This document shows, one piece after another, positions 51,239-62,905 of a stretch of DNA of 64,000 nt. Positions within the stretch are counted from its first letter, which is position 1. Each line of letters opens with the position of its first letter. Both the position numbers and the translations under genes were made by a program. Under the pieces are notes generated by a model. The model was not told the DNA's origin and ran no database searches. It saw nothing but the letters and a program-made list of their open reading frames with translations. Source of the DNA: Mastigamoeba balamuthi (taxonomy: Eukaryota; Evosea; Mastigamoebida; Mastigamoebidae); NCBI GenBank assembly GCA_902651635.1, contig CACRSC010000014.1, positions 306,441-370,440 of the forward strand. The letters are read 5' to 3'.

Positions 51239-53791
51239 ATGAGCGACGACATCGTCCCCCTTCCCAACGCTGTACGCCTCCCCTGCGAGCCCACCTCGGG
51301 CAGCCCCCTCCTTTTTGCTGCCCTCGTCCTCTCTTTGCGGCGCGCCCGCCGCCACCACATCACCTCATTTTGGGGGTTTTCAAATATTCAAAAAGTTGTG
51401 TGTGACATCAATAACACGGACGGGCTCTTTTTTCCTGCGCAGTCTTCGGAGGAGTCCACTCCGCAGCCGCACTTGGAGCCGCCCGAGGCCGCCGCGTACC
51501 CGCCCGAGGCCTTGCCGCGCCACGCTTCCCCGGACGCGGCCGCCTGCTGCGCGCCCGCCGTCGTCGTGGAGGTCGCCAGCGTCGAGAACAACCCCCGCGA
51601 TCCCGACGCCGGTCCCGCGTCCCCTGCCGCCGCCCCCTCTTCGCCCTCTTCTGCGCCCTCGGCGCACGCTTCCTCTTCGGTCGCCGGCCCTCTTGCCCCG
51701 CACGACCAGGACCAGGACGCGGCGGCTGCGACGCCTTCTTCTTCTTCTTCTTCTTCTTGCGGCTCTTGCGCGCAGGCGCCCACTGCCCTCTTGGCGGACC
51801 ACAGCGCTGACGCCGCCGGTGCCGACGCTTCCGCGACCAGCGCCGCCGCTTCTGCTGCCGGGGGTCCGGGCTCGGCTTGCGGGGCAGAGGCCAAGCCCGA
51901 GGCCGCGGCCGTGGACAAGGAGGCCGCGACGCACGAGGAGCAGGCGGGCGGGGCGCAGCCGCAGCCGCAGACCGTCGAGGTCAAGACGGAGGCTGTCGAG
52001 CCTGCGGCAGAGATCAGCGGGGGCGGGCAGCAGCAGCAGCTCGCCGCGGTCAAGTCGGAGAGCGCCGAGCCTGCCGAGGCGGGCGACGGCAAACCCGCTT
52101 CCCCGGGGAAGCTTGCAGCCCAGGCCCAGCCGGAGCCCAAGGAGGCGAAGGAGGCGAGGGAGAGGGAGGCCTCGGCGCCCCGCAAGAAGAGGTCGAGGTC
52201 CAAGTCACCGCAGAGGCGCCCGGGCAGCGGCGGGGCGGGCAGCAGCTCGGGCGGCGAGCACAGGCACACGGTGAAGCTCTACGTGCGCGCCGTCGAGCGG
52301 AGGCTGCAGGCGTTCAGCGCCATCGAGCTGCGCAAGGCGTTCGACAAGTACGGCGACATCGTGGCGACGCGCGCGGGCAACAAGGACTACGGCTTCATCG
52401 ACATCCGCCTGAGCGACCGCGAGCTCGACGTCGTGCTGCGCGAGATGAACGGCGCCAACCTCTGCGGCGGGCCCGTGCGCGTCGAGATCAGCAAGGAGTC
52501 GTCGCACGGCGGCGTCTCCTCGGCGGCGTCGCCCGCCCCCGCTCGCCCGTACGGCCCGCCGCCGGGCGCACGTGCGCCCCAGAGGCCGCGGTCGAGGTCC
52601 CCTCCGCGGGCCGGCGCGCGCATGAGCGCGGGGCCCAAGAGGCGCAGCCGGAGCCGGAGCCACAGCCGGGGCCGCAATCACAGCCCGGCGAGGTCGCACA
52701 GGTCGCGCGGCGGCAGCAGAAGCCGCAGCAGGAGCAGGAGCCCCGACCGGAGGCTGGGGCGGCACGGCGAGAGGTCTGCGCTGCGCTGCCAGCAGTGCGG
52801 CCGCGAGCGCGGGCACTACGCGCTGGACCCTTGCACGTGCGACTCGCAGCTCGCGGCGCCGCCGCCGCCGCGCTACTACGGGGCGCAGGCGCAGCCGATG
52901 CCCATGGTCGGGGCGGGCCAGTACTACGTGCCGTACCAGTACGCGCAGCCGCAGCAGGTCTACGCGACGGGAGCCGCCGCGCAGCCCCAGACGCAGTACA
53001 TCGCGCCGGCACCGCGGACGTCGATCCTTGCGGGGTACCTGCCGCCTTACATACCGCACTCGAGCATGCCGGACCAGCCCCAGCCGCAGCAGGCCTACGC
53101 CCCGCAGGGCCTGGCGCCTTCGCAGACGCTTGCGCCGCAGGGCATGAACGCTTCGCCGGCACCGGCGTACCAGCCGGCGGCGCAGGTGCAGCAGCTGCCC
53201 CAGTACATCCCCTCGGGGCCCGCGCGGCAGCTTGGGGAGACGGCGGCGTCTTGGCAGTACGGGGCGCCGTCGGCGTACTCGGGGGCCGCGGACCGCTTGT
53301 CGTCGTACGTCTCGCCGCAGCAGCAGCAGCAGCAGCAGCAGCAGCCGCAGATGCAGCAGGTGCAGCACGGGTACGGAGGAGCGTACGACCCGCGGCTGCA
53401 GGCGAGGGCGGCGCCGCTCGGGCAGCACCAGCAGGCGCAGCAGGTGCAGGCGCCCGCCGTGGACCAGCGCATGCAGTACTCGGGCGGTATCATGTCGCAG
53501 CTGCCCGCGTACGAGCCGCAGTATGACCGGTGCTGACTTCTCTCTTCCCTCAGCACTTGCTTCTTCTTTCTCTTGCCTGTGGCTCACTCTGGTGTTGTCT
53601 TGATGTCTCCCAGGATGCTCCGGCAGCAGCAGCAGCAGCAGGCGCCGCAGGCTGGAGCGCCAGGCCCCGTGCGTGCCGAGTCGTGGAGCTACTTGTGCGT
53701 AATTCTCTTTTTTTTCTTATGTAGTTGCTCTTCTGACTTTGATGTGAACCTCGCACGCAGGCAACAGCAGCAGCCCATGAGGCACGTGTGA
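51239..53791 (+). CDS. RRM/RS-domain RNA-binding protein with Tyr/Gln-rich C terminus
   Basis: Exons 51239..51271, 51443..53529, 53614..53694 and 53761..53791 give 743 residues. An acidic, Ala/Ser-rich N-terminal half leads to an RRM at about 285-365: KLYVRAVERR is in the RNP2 place, and DYGFIDIRL fits RNP1 (with a less usual sequence). An RS region follows (RSRSRSHSRGRNHS, GGSRSRSRSRSPDRR), then a Cys-rich piece CQQCGRERGHYALDPCTC that could bind zinc, and a long Tyr/Gln/Pro/Ala-rich prion-like tail. RRM plus RS suggests a splicing or mRNA-export factor in the nucleus. The prion-like tail favours condensates. The last two small exons (81 and 31 nt) extend the tail to QQQQPMRHV; without them the frame ends at 53536. 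Confidence 0.85.
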
Positions 53792-54480
53792 GCGCGCGCA
53801 TGAGTGAGCGCCGCACCGATGCTGGTACCGACGTCGGGCCACGTTTAGTGTCTCGCTTGAGTGCGGAGCTGCCTGTATTTCTCCCAGCAAATACACCGTC
53901 CCCCTTTCTTTCTTTCCTTCCACTGCCACCAGCGAAGCGCAACCCGATTGATTTCGAGTTGATTTTTCGCGCCGTCGTCTGGCTCAGATATTTATGGTGC
54001 CACATCAACAGCTTGGTTCAGGCGATTCTTGTGTGTTTTTCTCCAGGGTCAAACAACAACCCGCCGAGACAGCCCGCCGTTTACACCGTGCGTCGCTCCC
54101 GTGCCCCCCAACCCTCGCCCCTTGCCCTCGCCCGTGCGAGTGCGCGGCTCCCCCGTGCCGGAGTTGTCTCTGTCCGCGAGAACGTTGCGTGCGCTGTGTT
54201 TGCGCTCGGGTCGCTGTGTTGCGTGTTTGTTGTCCCCACAACCGCGTTCTGTCGGTCACCCGCGGCAGCTCTCCCCCTCCGGGGCGACTGGAGTCGCCGT
54301 GTGCCCCCTTGTCTCGCGGCGGTCGAACCACCGTGTTGTTTTTTAAAAACTGAGATCATGCCTGTCGGGACAATCAAAGATGACGCGCAGTACAGTAGAT
54401 CACAGTAGAGCCCACACGCACACTCACGCACGCGCACGCAGAAGGCAAAGAGCAGCAGGCACAGAGTGCAGAGAGAGAGG
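53792..54480. other. Intergenic region
   Basis: About 690 bases, head-to-tail genes. GATATTT at 53988-53994. The stretch 54035-54330 is CpG- and pyrimidine-rich; nothing coding recognised. Confidence 0.4.
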
Positions 54481-56322
54481 ATGACGCAGCAGCAGGGCCG
54501 CAAGTCGCAGCGCGTGGTCGAGATCATCGAGGAGCCCCTGCTCGAGCAGGAGCACAAGTCCAAGAGGAACGCCTCGGTCTCCCAGTCCCCCCAGATCCAG
54601 GCAAAGGTCCGCTTGCCTCGTCCTCTCTCCGACTACCCCCTGCCCCCCCTTCCCCCCTCCTTTGCCTTCCCACTCTTCCCGTCTACCACCCCCACCCATC
54701 CCTATCGTCTACCGTCTCTGTTGGGGGGTTGTTTTCCTCGACAAAGTAATCCGAAAAAGCGAGAAAGAAAAGAAAAACCAGCGCTCGTGCACCGGGTTTC
54801 TGCTGCGCTTCTTGCGTCATGACACGCGGGTGAAGGTGTCTGCACGACTGACGGGTGTCTGCAGACGAGGCTGAGCTCGAACCCGTACCTCGCGGCGCTC
54901 GAGGTGCGCCTGGACGCGGCCAGGAGGCGCGTGCAGATGTTCCCCCGCGCGGGGCAGCGCGGCGCGCCGACGGCCGAGGAGCGCGCGGTGGCCAACGCGG
55001 TCGAGGAGGAGCTGGCGAGGGCGCTGAGCGACCTGCAGGGCGTCTCGCGCGAGATGAACGTCCGCGAGCAGGAGGAGACGCAGCAGCGCGCCGTCGACCA
55101 GAAGGTCTTCGAGGCGCTCATGCAGCTCGTCATCGTCGAGACCGCCACCAAGCGCCGCGCCGCCGCGGCCTCGCCCGTCGCCCTGAGCGAGGTGCGATGC
55201 CCCCCTCGAATTGGGGTGGATTGAATTCGAATTGACGTGAATTCCGGGAATTCGCGATTGCAGGAGCAGGAGGAGCAGCTCGAGGGCCTGCAGTGGTTCA
55301 TGGACGCGGCGTTCAGCAGGGACGTGCTGTCGGGGTCGAACACGCGGCAGCACGCGCTGGCGCTGGAGATGCTCGTGGCGCTCGCGCGCGGCGACAGCGC
55401 CGTTGCGTACCACAAGACGACGTTCAAGAAGCTGCGCAGCTACCTGACGGCGCTCTGGGCCGCCAACCCCCTCGACGCCCCCGAGGGCTTCGACGCCGCC
55501 GCCTTTGACGAGGCCGCCGACAACGCCCCCGAGGAGCCCGCCGAGGACGCCTCGGCGACGCCGAGCTCGTCGCGCAAGCCCAGGATCTCCAAGACCAAGC
55601 TGAAGAAGCGCGCCGCTGCCGCCGCCGCCGCCGAGGCCGAGATCCGCGCGGCCGCCGAGGCCGAGGCCGCCGCCGCACGTGCCGCCGAGGAGGCCGCTGC
55701 CGCCGTCGTCCGCGCCGCCGAGGAGGCCGCGGCCGCCGAGGCCGCCGCCAAGGCCGAGGAGGAGCGGAAGAAGGCCGAGGCCGAGGCCGCCGCCCGGGCC
55801 GAGGAGGAGCGCGTCAAGGCCGAGGCCGAGGCCGCCGCCAAGGCTGCAGCCGAGGCCGCTGCCGCGGCAGAGAGGGCCGCCGCCGAGGCTGCCGCCGCCG
55901 CCACCGCCGCCGCCGCTGCTGCTGCCGCTGCAGCGAGCGCCCCCGCGCCGGCTGCCGTTGCCCCCACGGCCCCCGCCGCCCCTGTGGCGCCCGCCGCGTC
56001 GCCTGCAGCGGAGACGCCCAAGGCCGCGCCGAAGCGCATCCTCAACATCCAGAGGCCGAGCCAGGCGCAGTCGCCCCCGGCCGCAACGACCCCCGTGCAG
56101 CAGCAGCAGCAGCAGCCCGCAGCTCCCGCCGCTGCTCCGGCGCCCGCCCCTGTGGCCGCCGCTGCCCCTGTGCAGCAGCCGCAGGCAGCGGCCGCGGCCG
56201 CGGTGGAGGCGCCGGCTGTGGACGACGACGGGTTCCAGCAGGTGCAGCGCCGCAAGGGCAAGCAGGGCGGGCGCCCGGGGTCGTCGTCGCACGCGTTTGC
56301 GGCGAAGCAGCGCCGCCAGTGA
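54481..56322 (+). CDS. Ala/Glu-rich coiled-coil protein, unidentified
   Basis: Exons 54481..54606, 54865..55191 and 55264..56322 give 503 residues with phase-0 introns (258 and 72 nt). The first 250 residues are ordinary helical protein: NPYLAALEVRLDAARRRVQMF, VANAVEEELARALSDLQG, GLQWFMDAAFSRDVLSG, KKLRSYLTALWAANPLD. From about residue 255 comes a long AEAEAAAKAEEERKK-type helix, likely a single alpha helix or coiled coil, then a Pro/Ala/Gln stretch, and a conserved-looking basic end VDDDGFQQVQRRKGKQGG. Acidic-basic tails of that sort (DDGFxxVxRRK) are seen in some RNA- or ribosome-associated proteins, but I do not recognise the family. Confidence 0.75.
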
Positions 56323-56652
56323 GCGGAGGGAAGAAAGGGTGGACTCCCCTTGCTTTTTTGTTAGATGACTATGCTGCTGCCGCCGCCGACACTCTGCCCC
56401 CTCCCCAGACGCCCTACACCACTCTCTTTTGTGCCGCCTTTGTCGGTACGGGACTCGTGCCAACGAATACAAAGAGCTCGCATGCTGACTCTTTTTACCG
56501 CAATTTCTCTCGCTGTCTCGGTAACGGGTGGACTTGCAGGCCTCACAGTGACGACAAATACCAAGGAAAACCGCCTTTGGTGGTTTTCCATTGGAATGAG
56601 CAAACCACAACTGAACCCGTGGGGCTACTTTCTGTGTACAACCATTGTTAGA
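56323..56652. other. Convergent spacer
   Basis: 330 bases between the coiled-coil gene and family gene D. Nothing recognisable. Confidence 0.4.
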
Positions 56653-57667
56653 CTACAGTCGTGCGATTGTGTACTGCAGAAGCTGCTCGAGAATCAACAC
56701 CCTCAACACTTGCTCTCCCTGCAGTCTCTGCAGCATCTGCAGATGGCCCGCACGCGGTCCTTCAGTCTCGCAGCTGCACTCGAGGCTCTGCTCGATTACC
56801 ACTCCGGAATTATAGTCCTGCCGAGGTGCAAGGTAAATCAGACACGCAACGCAACGGCCAGTGAAATGCTGCACTCACAGGGAGCGCTTGCTCCAGCTTG
56901 CTCGGTGTGTCAATTTGCTCGTGTACTGCTCCTGCTGTCTTTGCTCGCCCCTTATGAAGACGCGCCCTGGGAGGCTTGGAGAGCAAGTTGATCGGGGCAG
57001 ACCGAAGACTCGTGACCAACTTTCCGCCAGTACCCCGAATCTCAAACACGAGGGCCACCCTGCCTCCCAGGTGCAGGCGCGAAGAGCTGCAGTTGCTGTT
57101 TCCCGGGGGCTCAGTCGTGGTGCGTACATTAACGGTCTTCTCACGATTTTGCCGAGCTGAAGATGAACTCCCGCATGGGCACAAACTCGGACAGGGTCGT
57201 GGGAACCGCATGACCAAACGACTCGAACATGGACGCCCCGATGGTGACCACTGGGGAGCACCCCCTGTTGCAGCACTTGGCGCACGTCCTCACCACTGCA
57301 CGTGTGCCACCTATTTTAACCACTGAAAGACGGTGCTATGTAACTCACCGGTGCCGTCCCTCGAGCCGCATAGCACCACACCCAGTCGCATTGCAGAGCC
57401 ACGAACGTGCTCTGGGTCCAGGCAGAGCGCCTTCATCCACGCTGCGGGCAGGACGATGCCAACCTGCCGCGATTTTCCGGTGAATTGAACGCGAGACGAA
57501 CCGGAGAAAAAAGCAAGAGCCGAGCGCTGACGCACACTGAAGAGAGACCCGTGCGTTATATTATCCGATGAGAGCCACACGTATGGCTGGCCCTCTCCCT
57601 CTCGGGGACCCTCTATGTGGTGCGTGTCCGCAGGGGAAACGCAAAACTCGTGCTGGATTATCGACAT
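56653..57667 (-). CDS. Family gene D, unnamed, possible p53-like fold plus coiled coil
   Basis: Five exons, 57667..57536, 57463..57349, 57322..57145, 57095..56879 and 56817..56653, give 268 residues; intron phases 0, 1, 2, 0. Exon 1: IIQHEF and QPYVWLSSDN. Exon 2 (115 nt): VGIVLPAAWM. Exon 3: RTCAKCCNRGCSPVV with four Cys, SMFESFG, REFIFSSAKS. Exon 4: NCSSSRLHLGG, VALVFEIRG, LLSKPPRARL. Exon 5: a Leu-rich coiled coil (LQMLQRLQGEQVLRVLILEQ). The first three intron positions match genes C, E and G, so this is one family with a fixed architecture. Gene E lies upstream on the same strand. The start ATG corresponds in alignment to the start of E. Confidence 0.72.
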
Positions 57668-58261
57668 CTCTCGCAAGATGGTTCGAAATAATGCAAACCA
57701 AGGAGCAGGCAGATCTTTACCGGTAAGATCGAGTACAATCGTCGTGCGAACGTCACCTACGACATCAGGTCCACCGGCATGAATTGTCCAAACGGGGAAG
57801 GTGTCCTGAATTCAATTGGAGACCCGAAGACCCGATAGAGGTTTTCTCCACGACGAGCCCCGATCTGGCGACTGGGGGACTCGGTCCGGGTGTGCCATGC
57901 TGCCGAGTTGAGGGTACGCCGAGAAGTTACGCCCACAGCTGTAAAATCCACTGCACTCCGTACACAGAGTTCAAGCTCATAGTATAAGGGGCGCCTTCCA
58001 TGCAACACCAAATATAGAAGGTGGCTACCAGGAGATCCTCTCCTCATACAGGGCCGGTTTGCTAGGGTCATTCATCACTCGGTGGGCATAAATGCCACCA
58101 GAGGATGTAAAGTAGCTTGAGGATCATCGCCCCTCTTATGCTGTTCACCCAGTTGTTCCCCAGCTCCTCATTTTCTCCTGGTGCATCGTCTGAAGGACAG
58201 GATCGGGTGCTGTACTCACATAGATAACTGTGGGCGAGAGCTCGTGCCTCAACTTGCTCCG
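57668..58261. other. Spacer between family gene D and the exon relic
   Basis: About 590 bases, lower GC. Contains GAATTCAATTG at 57808-57818. No gene seen; parts may be further relics of the family, too degraded to tell. Confidence 0.35.
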
Positions 58262-58410
58262 TGAGACACTCTGCTCGCAAACTGCGGGGGTTCGCTCCCG
58301 TAGTGAATATTGAGATATCGATGGACGAGGCGTTTGGCCGCGCGGTCCCCACGATTCTGTCCGAGGTTTCGAGTTCATTTTTCCGACTCGGCGAAAGCCC
58401 GAGAACCGTC
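58262..58410 (+). pseudogene. Inverted exon-3 relic of the family
   Basis: On the plus strand, opposite to its neighbours D and E, a frame reads RGFAPVVNIEISMDEAFGRA then VPTILSEVSSSFF. It aligns with exon 3 of gene D (RGCSPVVTIGASMFESFGHA, VPTTLSEFVPMREFIF). The Cys cluster is mostly lost (KLRGF in place of CCNRGC), and the other exons cannot be found around it. It is therefore a fragment of a dead copy, placed in inverted orientation between two live copies. Confidence 0.6.
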
Positions 58411-58511
58411 TGGAAACGGGCCCTGGAGGCCGTGCTTCTTTGAAAGAGATGGGCTGTGATTGAACTCTATTGAACTCGATTACTAGTACAAAGCCAGTCC
58501 AGAGGCATGCA

Positions 58512-59514
58512 TCACTGGGTGGGAACATTGCCACGAACGTAATGCAAGAGGTGCCCGAGGATGAGAACCCTCAAATTTTGATCATCCTGCAGCCTCTGCA
58601 GTCTCTCCTGCATCTCCTGCACATCGCCCCTGTCGACAAGAAGGTGATAGTGGATGGGTCCGCCCCTGCTAAGGATATGCGCAGTCCCGAGGTGCGAGTC
58701 CTCAACGAACAGAATGGGAGGACCGACTTGAAGTGAACTCCACACAAGTGGGAGACCGCTTTCGGTCGTCTCCTCTTGTTCACGTCGCGTGGGCTGCCGT
58801 TGTGTCACTGCATCACTGGGGCCCCGCTGCAGCCGTGCCTTTGGCGCCTTCGAGAGGAGGGCGAGCGGAGCTGACCGAAGACATGCCACCAGCTGGCCTT
58901 CCTCGCCCCGGATTTCGAACACCAACGCCACGTCGCCCCCGAGGTGCAGACGCGATGAGCTGCAGTGCCTGCCAGGCCGATTGAGACCATTCGTAGACCT
59001 GACAACTGTGACTCACGTTCTTGCAGAATCGAAGATGAACTCCCGCACGCGCCCGCCCTCGAGGCCTGTGCGGCCGAAAGACTCGAACATGGAGACACCG
59101 ACGTCCACAACGCGAGAACACCTGCTGGAGCGGCACCTGGTACACGTTTTTACAATCACTCCTGCTGTCACAAATAGCTCAGAAGGCCGAAACTCAAGGG
59201 AATTTCTTGCACCCACCGGTGTCCTTGCCATCCCTGCAGACCACGACAGACGACTTCGCAGCAGAGCTGCGGATGTGCTCCGGGCTCAGGCGCTCTGCAT
59301 CCATCCACGCAGTTGGGACAACGATGCCTACCTGCTGAGCCGTGAGACGATCTGGAAGGATTGGCTCACTCGAGGAGCTCACACTAAAGTGGGTCCCCTG
59401 CGTGACGCTGCCCGTGGAGAGCCACACGTACGGCTGCCCCTTGCTTTCCCCTGGTCCAGAGATGCGACACAGGCCTGCAGGAGCGACCCCGAACTCGTGC
59501 AGGACCACTGACAT
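58512..59514 (-). CDS. Family gene E, unnamed, possible p53-like fold plus coiled coil
   Basis: Four exons, 59514..59383, 59331..59217, 59161..59017 and 58968..58512, give 282 residues; phases 0, 1 and 2. Exons 1 and 2 have the same lengths as in gene D (132 and 115 nt). Marks: VVLHEF and QPYVWLSTGS; VGIVVPTAWM; CTRCRSSRCSRVVDVG, SMFESFG, REFIFDSART; HCSSSRLHLGG, VALVFEIRG, LLSKAPKARL; coiled-coil end MQERLQRLQDDQNLRVLIL. The last part, split by an intron in D and G, is one exon here. Closest to gene D, so probably a local duplicate. Function unknown. Confidence 0.72.
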
Positions 59515-59988
59515 TCTTCAACCTGAGAATAAGGAGTTTGCGTCGATTTGCACAGACCCGACGGGCCAAAATTCTGACTGTCGGAACGCGCAACTCGGCA
59601 GTTCGGGTATCCGAATTGTCCTTTTTTTTCCGCCCGCCTCTCTGGGGTGCGATCCACCATTACCTATTAATGGGATGGGGTCCATTTCAACCGGCATTGA
59701 AAAACTCCTGAAGGTCTCTGTGAGAATTGCATCGGTGCATGTCAAAGTGATTCGTCGTAGCCATAAGACAGGCGAAAACACTACCGAAACGCCCCAGAAA
59801 TAGATGTCAGGCCTCGCTCAAAAGCCAGTCATACCGTTCTCCTGATAATGTGAGGGACACGCGAGCTTAGTTGAATAGGAGCATCTTGAATATGCTTGTA
59901 TGATCACCTCTAGTCGTTCTTAGTGACAAATGCTTGTGCACTTTTGCGTTGCGGATGGTCCGGGTTTCACAACAGCGCACCGTAGGCC
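59515..59988. other. Head-to-tail spacer
   Basis: About 470 bases between the transporter end and the start of family gene E. GC content is moderate; nothing recognisable. Confidence 0.4.
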
Positions 59989-61676
59989 TCAGTGACCCGA
60001 CGCCCGCGAAGCCTTGAAGAAGAACACGTTGTGGACTAGGGCAGCGGCGAGGATAACGCCGCCTACGCCTAGAGAGGCCAGCACCAGTATATTCATCGCA
60101 GCCTTCTCCCCGACCACGTTGTACTTGAGCAGCGCGAACGACCCCATCCCCATCAGGGGGCTGACGAGCTGCGACGGGCCCAGTGTCAGCAGATAGAGTC
60201 AGCCGAGCACGAGTCAGCGCACAGAGCCGAGTAGGACAAACGACTCGAAGACGGCGGCTGCGGCGACCTCGCCCTTGCCGACCTCCATGGCGTAGGCGAG
60301 GCCGCTGTTGTAGATGATGGCCCAGCCAGCGCCCAGCGCAGCCTGGCCCGCGCAGAGCACCAGCACGCCCGCGGCCGTCCTCCCCGCCAGGGCGACAGGC
60401 GTCAGCATGACCGCCGCGTAGCCGCCCAGGAGCAGCAGAACCGAGAGAGCGGCGACAGAGTAGCGGCCGCGCCAGAGCGCAGACGTCGGCCAGAGGGCGG
60501 CGAAGGTCACGACCCTGCTGAAGAGCCAGACCGAGGTGGCGATGGCCTGGTAGCTCGAGCGCACGGCGAGGCTGTCGACGATGTCGGGGAGGACGGGGAT
60601 GATCGAGTTGAGCACGATGCTCGCGACGGGCATCAGCCACTTGTGGAACGCGTGCAGTCGCAGCACGCGCTGCATCGTGGCCGAGTCGGCAACCGCGGGG
60701 GCCTGAACCGAGAGCTCCCCGTCGTCGCTGGCGGCACCGGATAGGGCCGCGGGCCGCTCCTTTGCGGGCCGCGACGGGTAGCCGAGGAGGAACGCGCAGC
60801 TGACAAGCTCGGCGACGCCCACGGCGCACAGGAGCTCCTGCGGCCACCGCGGGATCACCGGCGACACCGAGAACACGCCCACGGCCGCGGCGAGGCTCCA
60901 CGCGATGTTGTACGCGCTGGTCGCCCAGGCCTCGAGCCCGGGCCGCGCAGCGGTCACGTCTGCGGATCGCGGGAATGTAGGGCAATTGAATCAGAATTGC
61001 GGAGTCTCCCGCGAGGAAGTGGAAACTGAGCGCACAGGCTTCGATGACACACCAGACGAGGTTCGAGAAGACCGGGTAGCCGGCCATCATGGCGAAGATG
61101 ACCCAGCGCTGGTCGCGCGGCGAGGCGGCGCTGCCCGAGAGCTCGCGGACGGCCAGTGGCAGCGCGCAGAAGACCGACATGCACGCAAAGGCCGCCAGCA
61201 GCAGCCGCCGCGCAGTGAACCGCGGGAAGCGCTTCAGGACCCACGAGCTGGCCATGGGGCTCGGCAGCACCGCCACCGCGATGACCAGCGCCAGCAGGTA
61301 CCTCTCAAACGTCGTCAGACGGTAGTAGTCTGCCCGTCGGTGTTCAGCAGTGTGTTCCCGACAGCGGCGAAAAAAAGAAAGAGGAGCCGACGCGTTTTAT
61401 TGCGTCATTAGGAATCGATTCCGCACGCTTGGCGGGGAAGTAGGAGGCGAGGCCGACGATGATGGCGAGGTAGACGGCGACGAAGCTGTGGGCGAGGACG
61501 ACGAGCAGCGGGGCGGCCCCGTCGTCGGTGGCCCACAGGCGACGCCACGCAGCGGCCGGGCGACGCCTGCCGGGCAGGTGCTGCTCCAGCAGCGGGTTCT
61601 CGGTGACGTCGGTGGCCGTCTGCGCTCCGTCGAGGGCGGGATCGGCCCCGGCGTGGTCCGTCTGCACCAGAGTCAT
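59989..61676 (-). CDS. MFS-like multi-pass membrane transporter
   Basis: Four exons, 61676..61427, 61329..61027, 60959..60223 and 60168..59989, give 489 residues, all in phase. About 10-12 hydrophobic segments alternate with short loops. The first half includes PLLVVLAHSFVAVYLAIIVGL, LLALVIAVAVLPSPMASSWV and LLLAAFACMSVFCALPLAV. The centre is a hydrophilic loop with a Ser/Asp-rich stretch (PAALSGAASDDGELS), as between the two six-helix halves of major facilitator proteins. The end has LVLASLGVGGVILAAALV and a short basic tail. No substrate motif is visible, so the cargo is unknown. The second intron was moved to CTCA|GTTTCC because this keeps the helix and the frame. Confidence 0.75.
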
Positions 61677-61924
61677 TGTTTTTCTCCGCGTCGCCTGCGG
61701 GAATTGTATAATGCGCCTCTCCAGTGGAGATCCGCTGCCGAAATTCTCCGACCAGATTTTGTGCGTTTCGCTGCAGTCGCGTTCATTTTGAGCGTCGGAT
61801 TCGAAACGGCCTCTGGTGATCGTGATTCACAGCGATCAATGATGAAACAAAACCATCATGAAACAGCGTGAATTCAAATCGGTTCTGGCAAACCAGACAC
61901 GAACCTGTTGATCCGCAGGCGGAA
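61677..61924. promoter_or_regulatory. Divergent promoter region
   Basis: 248 bases of lower GC between the transporter and DUF218 starts. Contains TTGTATAATG at about 61697 and several CGATCA/GTGATT motifs. It must serve both genes. Confidence 0.35.
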
Positions 61925-62619
61925 ATGCACTGCCGTCGCGTGGTGGTCGCGCTCCTTGCACTCTCGGTGGCCCTGGGCTGCGCGGACTGCAGCTGGGTCT
62001 ACGCGAACCACCCCTCGGGGACCGCCTTCGCCGGGGGCAAGCCCATCGACGTGTGCGCAGGTGCCAGCGCCTTCTGCTTGCCTTACATGCGCTCTTACTT
62101 GTCTCGGACCGCTCAGTCAACAAGGCAGCCGAGGCGAGGGCGGCGGGGACGATCATCGGGGCGCTGGGGATCAGCAAGAACCACGGGCTCAGCAGCGCAA
62201 CCAAGCGGAACCTCAAGCTGGCGGTGCGCGAGCTCGCGGACCGCCACGGCTCGGTCATCATCGTCTCTGGCGGCAACGTGCACCCCAAGAACACGCCCTA
62301 CAACGAGGCGCACCAGATGCGCAAGTACCTCGTCGGCACGCTGGGCGTGGACCCCAGCGTCGTGGCCATCGACCCCTACGCGCGGCACTCTGTCACCAAC
62401 GTCCGCAACATCGGGCGCTTTGCGCTGGCCAACGGGGCCCAGCGAGTACTGCTCATCAAGGTGCACAGCGCCGACTACGCGGCGTGGGACCGCAGGGCCG
62501 TCGACCAGCTCGGGTACTCGCTGGGCTCCTTCACGGAGACGGACAAGCCCGGAGACACCGTCCTCTACGTTCCCTCGAGACATGTGTTCCGCGTCGGCCC
62601 CGACCCCCTCGACCCCTGA
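61925..62619 (+). CDS. DUF218 (YdcF/SanA-like) domain protein with signal peptide
   Basis: Exons 61925..62060 and 62117..62619 give 212 residues; the 56-nt intron is phase 1. It starts with a signal peptide (RRVVVALLALSVALGCADC). The rest follows the DUF218 pattern: GSVIIVSGGNVHP, a small-residue loop and TPYNEAHQMRKYLV, then DPYARHSVTNVRNIGRFALA and QRVLLIKVHSAD. The family is common in bacteria, where it is linked to envelope integrity, and is scattered in eukaryotes. The catalytic role is unknown. The protein is short for the family but has its core motifs, and the signal peptide points to the secretory pathway. A bacterial origin is possible, though the intron shows that it is long settled. 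Confidence 0.75.
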
Positions 62620-62905
62620 GTCCGCTGCTCGCACCAGGGCGCACCAGACTGTCGAACAAGCAGATTGGTTATTGACCTCTGCGCGGGCCTGTGGGGCCCG
62701 GGAGAAGCAGAGAGCCAACGGACAACCGACCCTTTCGTGTTTCGTGGCACCTACGGGGGCTGGAGGGGTTTCTGTACAAAACAAAGGGACTCCACTAGTG
62801 TTCTGAGAGTTTCTACCGCTGTCGGAGGCTGTGTTCTCACCGGCGTCTGGCGCGCACAGGGGAAGTCCTGGGGACTCCGCCTCTGCGGTGAAGCGCCACA
62901 CTGCG

